From JACKOD01 sp041591635 (GTDB taxonomy: Bacteria; Pseudomonadota; Gammaproteobacteria; Pseudomonadales; Oleiphilaceae): a stretch of DNA of 13,455 nt. Position 1 is the stretch's first letter. Every line of letters starts with the position of its first letter. The notes below the pieces were generated by a model. The model worked only from the letters and a program-made list of their open reading frames with translations. It was not told where the DNA came from and made no database searches. Positions 12,045-13,455 of this stretch are shown in pieces. The position numbers and the translations under genes are program-made. Location of the stretch: contig JBFHRO010000081.1 in NCBI GenBank assembly GCA_041591635.1, positions 1-13,455 on the forward strand, in the 5' to 3' direction.

Positions 12045-13196
12045 TCAGTTCGAGCGTTGAGACAGCCACTGCGCCACCTCCGGCCATATTTGGGACGGCG
12101 CCTTGCTGCCAGCGAGAATGCCCATATGACCACCCTCGACATCCATCAGCCGGGTATCGGCACTGGAAACATGGGCCAAAATGGCGGCTGTGCACTCACG
12201 CGTCACTATCGGATCCGCCCTTCCACACACGGCCAGCACATTCGCCACAATGGCTCTCAACGACAACGCCTGCCCGGCGCGTGAGGGGACCTTTCCTTTG
12301 GCTACCAGATTATCGGTAAGCAGGAACTGAATGACGTCCTGCATGACTGCGCCCGGATAAGCCACCATGTCATCCAGAAAGGCCCCATTGGTGGCATGCG
12401 CCACAACATAATCCTGGTCGTGCAGATTACGTAACAGATCGAGATACCCGCGCACACTTGCAACCGGGTTCGTGAGCTTGAAGGCAAGCGCATTCGCCCA
12501 GCCGGGAGAACGCCACCAGCGTTTACGCGTATTATGGATGCGCCACCCGGTGTGTTCATCCAGCCAGCGCAGCGAACGCGCCAACCGCTGATACTGGCGA
12601 CCCAGAACGCCATTGGCATGATAATCTCCAGGCGCACCCACCAGCACCAGATTGGCGACATGCGGATCCCCCATGGCGGCATAGCAAACACAAAACAGCC
12701 CGCCAAGGCTCCAGCCATGCAAGGAAATTTCCTGTTGACCGCTATGTTCGCGCACCTTGGCCAGAAGCTTGGGCATCCACTGCCCATAATACGTCTGCAA
12801 CGAGAAATGGTTGTGATCCTGTGTCGGCCGCCCCCAGTCAATCAGGTACAACTCGAAGCCACAGCCACGCAAGTATTTCACCAGACTACGGTGGGGGAAT
12901 AGATCGTAGATAAACATGTTCACCGCCAAGGGCGCCACGAGAACCAAAGGAACGCGATAAGGCGACGAGACAACTGGCAGTATCTGCCCATCGACAACAA
13001 ACGCCGTTTCACGTAACGGCGGGTAATAACGCAAACGAACAATATCCTCCTCATAGATCAGGTCAAATGGCGTTTTTTCGGCTTGTACCAGACTCTGGGC
13101 CGCGAACATTCTTTTCTTCGCATTCTGAACGCCAGAAGCAATAACACCCGCCATAGCGACAGGTTTTTTGTACAGAGTCTGCAAGGTTTGCCGCAT
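12045..13196 (-). CDS. PhaC-like alpha/beta-hydrolase with Ser nucleophile
   Basis: Protein of 383 residues resembling poly(3-hydroxyalkanoate) synthases, especially the shorter class III type: VLVAPLAVNMFIYDLF, then YLIDWG at 117-122. The putative triad is S163 in HGWSLGG, D328 in GRADPIV and H357 in EGGHMGIL. True PHA synthases have Cys in the GxCxGG box, so this is more likely an esterase, thioesterase or depolymerase-like hydrolase than a polymerase. There is no signal peptide, so it is cytoplasmic. ATG 13196 is chosen for its GGAGG 6 nt upstream; an in-frame ATG at 13344-13346 would add 50 residues with a poor site and an unusual composition. It stands alone, on the same strand as the lipase operon but separated by about 495 bp. 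No phasin, PhaE, PhaA or PhaB gene is visible. Family is confident; the reaction is not. Confidence 0.85.
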   Translation of the reverse strand: MRQTLQTLYKKPVAMAGVIASGVQNAKKRMFAAQSLVQAEKTPFDLIYEEDIVRLRYYPPLRETAFVVDGQILPVVSSPYRVPLVLVAPLAVNMFIYDLFPHRSLVKYLRGCGFELYLIDWGRPTQDHNHFSLQTYYGQWMPKLLAKVREHSGQQEISLHGWSLGGLFCVCYAAMGDPHVANLVLVGAPGDYHANGVLGRQYQRLARSLRWLDEHTGWRIHNTRKRWWRSPGWANALAFKLTNPVASVRGYLDLLRNLHDQDYVVAHATNGAFLDDMVAYPGAVMQDVIQFLLTDNLVAKGKVPSRAGQALSLRAIVANVLAVCGRADPIVTRECTAAILAHVSSADTRLMDVEGGHMGILAGSKAPSQIWPEVAQWLSQRSN

Positions 13197-13382
13197 GGGT
13201 ATCCTCCAAAATTCATCAAGAATTCCCCACTTTAAAGACTTGGCATCCGCAAGGCATTGGCTCAAAAAACCGGACTTCACTGGCATGAAAGCCCAAAGTG
13301 CGAAGCCGGTCACAGAGCACTTTTTGCGATAATCATTAGCAAACATTAACCTGCAACAGGCGTGCTGTCGCTTCCCGGGCGC

Positions 13383-13411
13383 TTATCAAACCATTTTGGA
13401 AGTGTCATAAT
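13383..13411 (+). promoter_or_regulatory. Possible sigma70 promoter directed off the right edge
   Basis: TTATCA (13383-13388), 17 nt, CATAAT (13406-13411). Transcription would start near 13418 and read into the ATG at 13442, divergent from the PhaC-like gene. Confidence 0.3.
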
Positions 13412-13441
13412 TTGCCCAACCCGACTTGAGCCGAGACAGGC

Positions 13442-13455
13442 ATGAGCTTTTCAAA
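13442..13455 (+). CDS. Possible start of a rightward gene, truncated by window edge
   Basis: An ATG followed by Ser-Phe-Ser at the last bases, with GAG 6 nt upstream and a promoter-like sequence before it. Only four full codons are visible, so the product cannot be judged. Confidence 0.2.

Noticed and set aside
13197..13346. 50-codon N-terminal extension of the PhaC-like protein
   Set aside because: The upstream ATG has a poor ribosome site and the extension has an atypical sequence, whereas ATG 13196 has GGAGG at ideal spacing.

Overview
The window (about 13.5 kb, moderately GC-rich) reads as a chromosomal segment of a free-living, probably aquatic or marine, Gammaproteobacterium. The evidence is the gene content: an RND efflux pump, a foldase-dependent true lipase of the Pseudomonas type, a PHA-synthase-like hydrolase, and a hybrid histidine kinase with a NarL-type regulator. 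I cannot name the genus. I see no insertion sequence, CRISPR array, tRNA or rRNA.

Left part (1-4872): an RND efflux pump gene (truncated at the left edge, 962 codons visible) lies downstream of its periplasmic adaptor on the minus strand. A TetR-family repressor with a WHG-type ligand domain is divergent from them. The 199-bp gap between adaptor and repressor holds two near-identical 19-bp palindromes (ATGTT-N9-AACAT). They cover the -35 and -10 boxes of the pump promoter, so the layout describes a self-contained repressor-controlled efflux operon.

Middle part (5058-9153): a solitary OFA-type MFS transporter, then a 626-residue membrane hybrid histidine kinase (six predicted membrane spans, HisKA, HATPase, C-terminal receiver) on the plus strand. 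It converges on a NarL/FixJ-type response regulator on the minus strand. A 13-bp perfect stem separates the two stop codons.

Right part (9154-13455): a lipase and its dedicated membrane-anchored foldase form a minus-strand operon with an intercistronic stem-loop and a terminator. A leader of about 50 nt precedes the lipase, with a 12-bp palindrome and a weak sigma54-like -24/-12 element. Next is a roughly 495-bp non-coding stretch holding a strong plus-strand intrinsic terminator with no obvious parent gene, plus a possible 41-codon membrane ORF lacking a standard start. Last is a PhaC-like alpha/beta hydrolase whose nucleophile is Ser instead of Cys. The right half is a plausible lipid/ester-degradation neighbourhood next to a two-component pair, but control of the lipase by that pair is inference from position only.

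The most interesting leads are the dual operator, the RND proton-relay substitutions, the AxSxG lipase box with two extra cysteines, the orphan terminator with its possible small gene, and the Ser-type PhaC-like enzyme.
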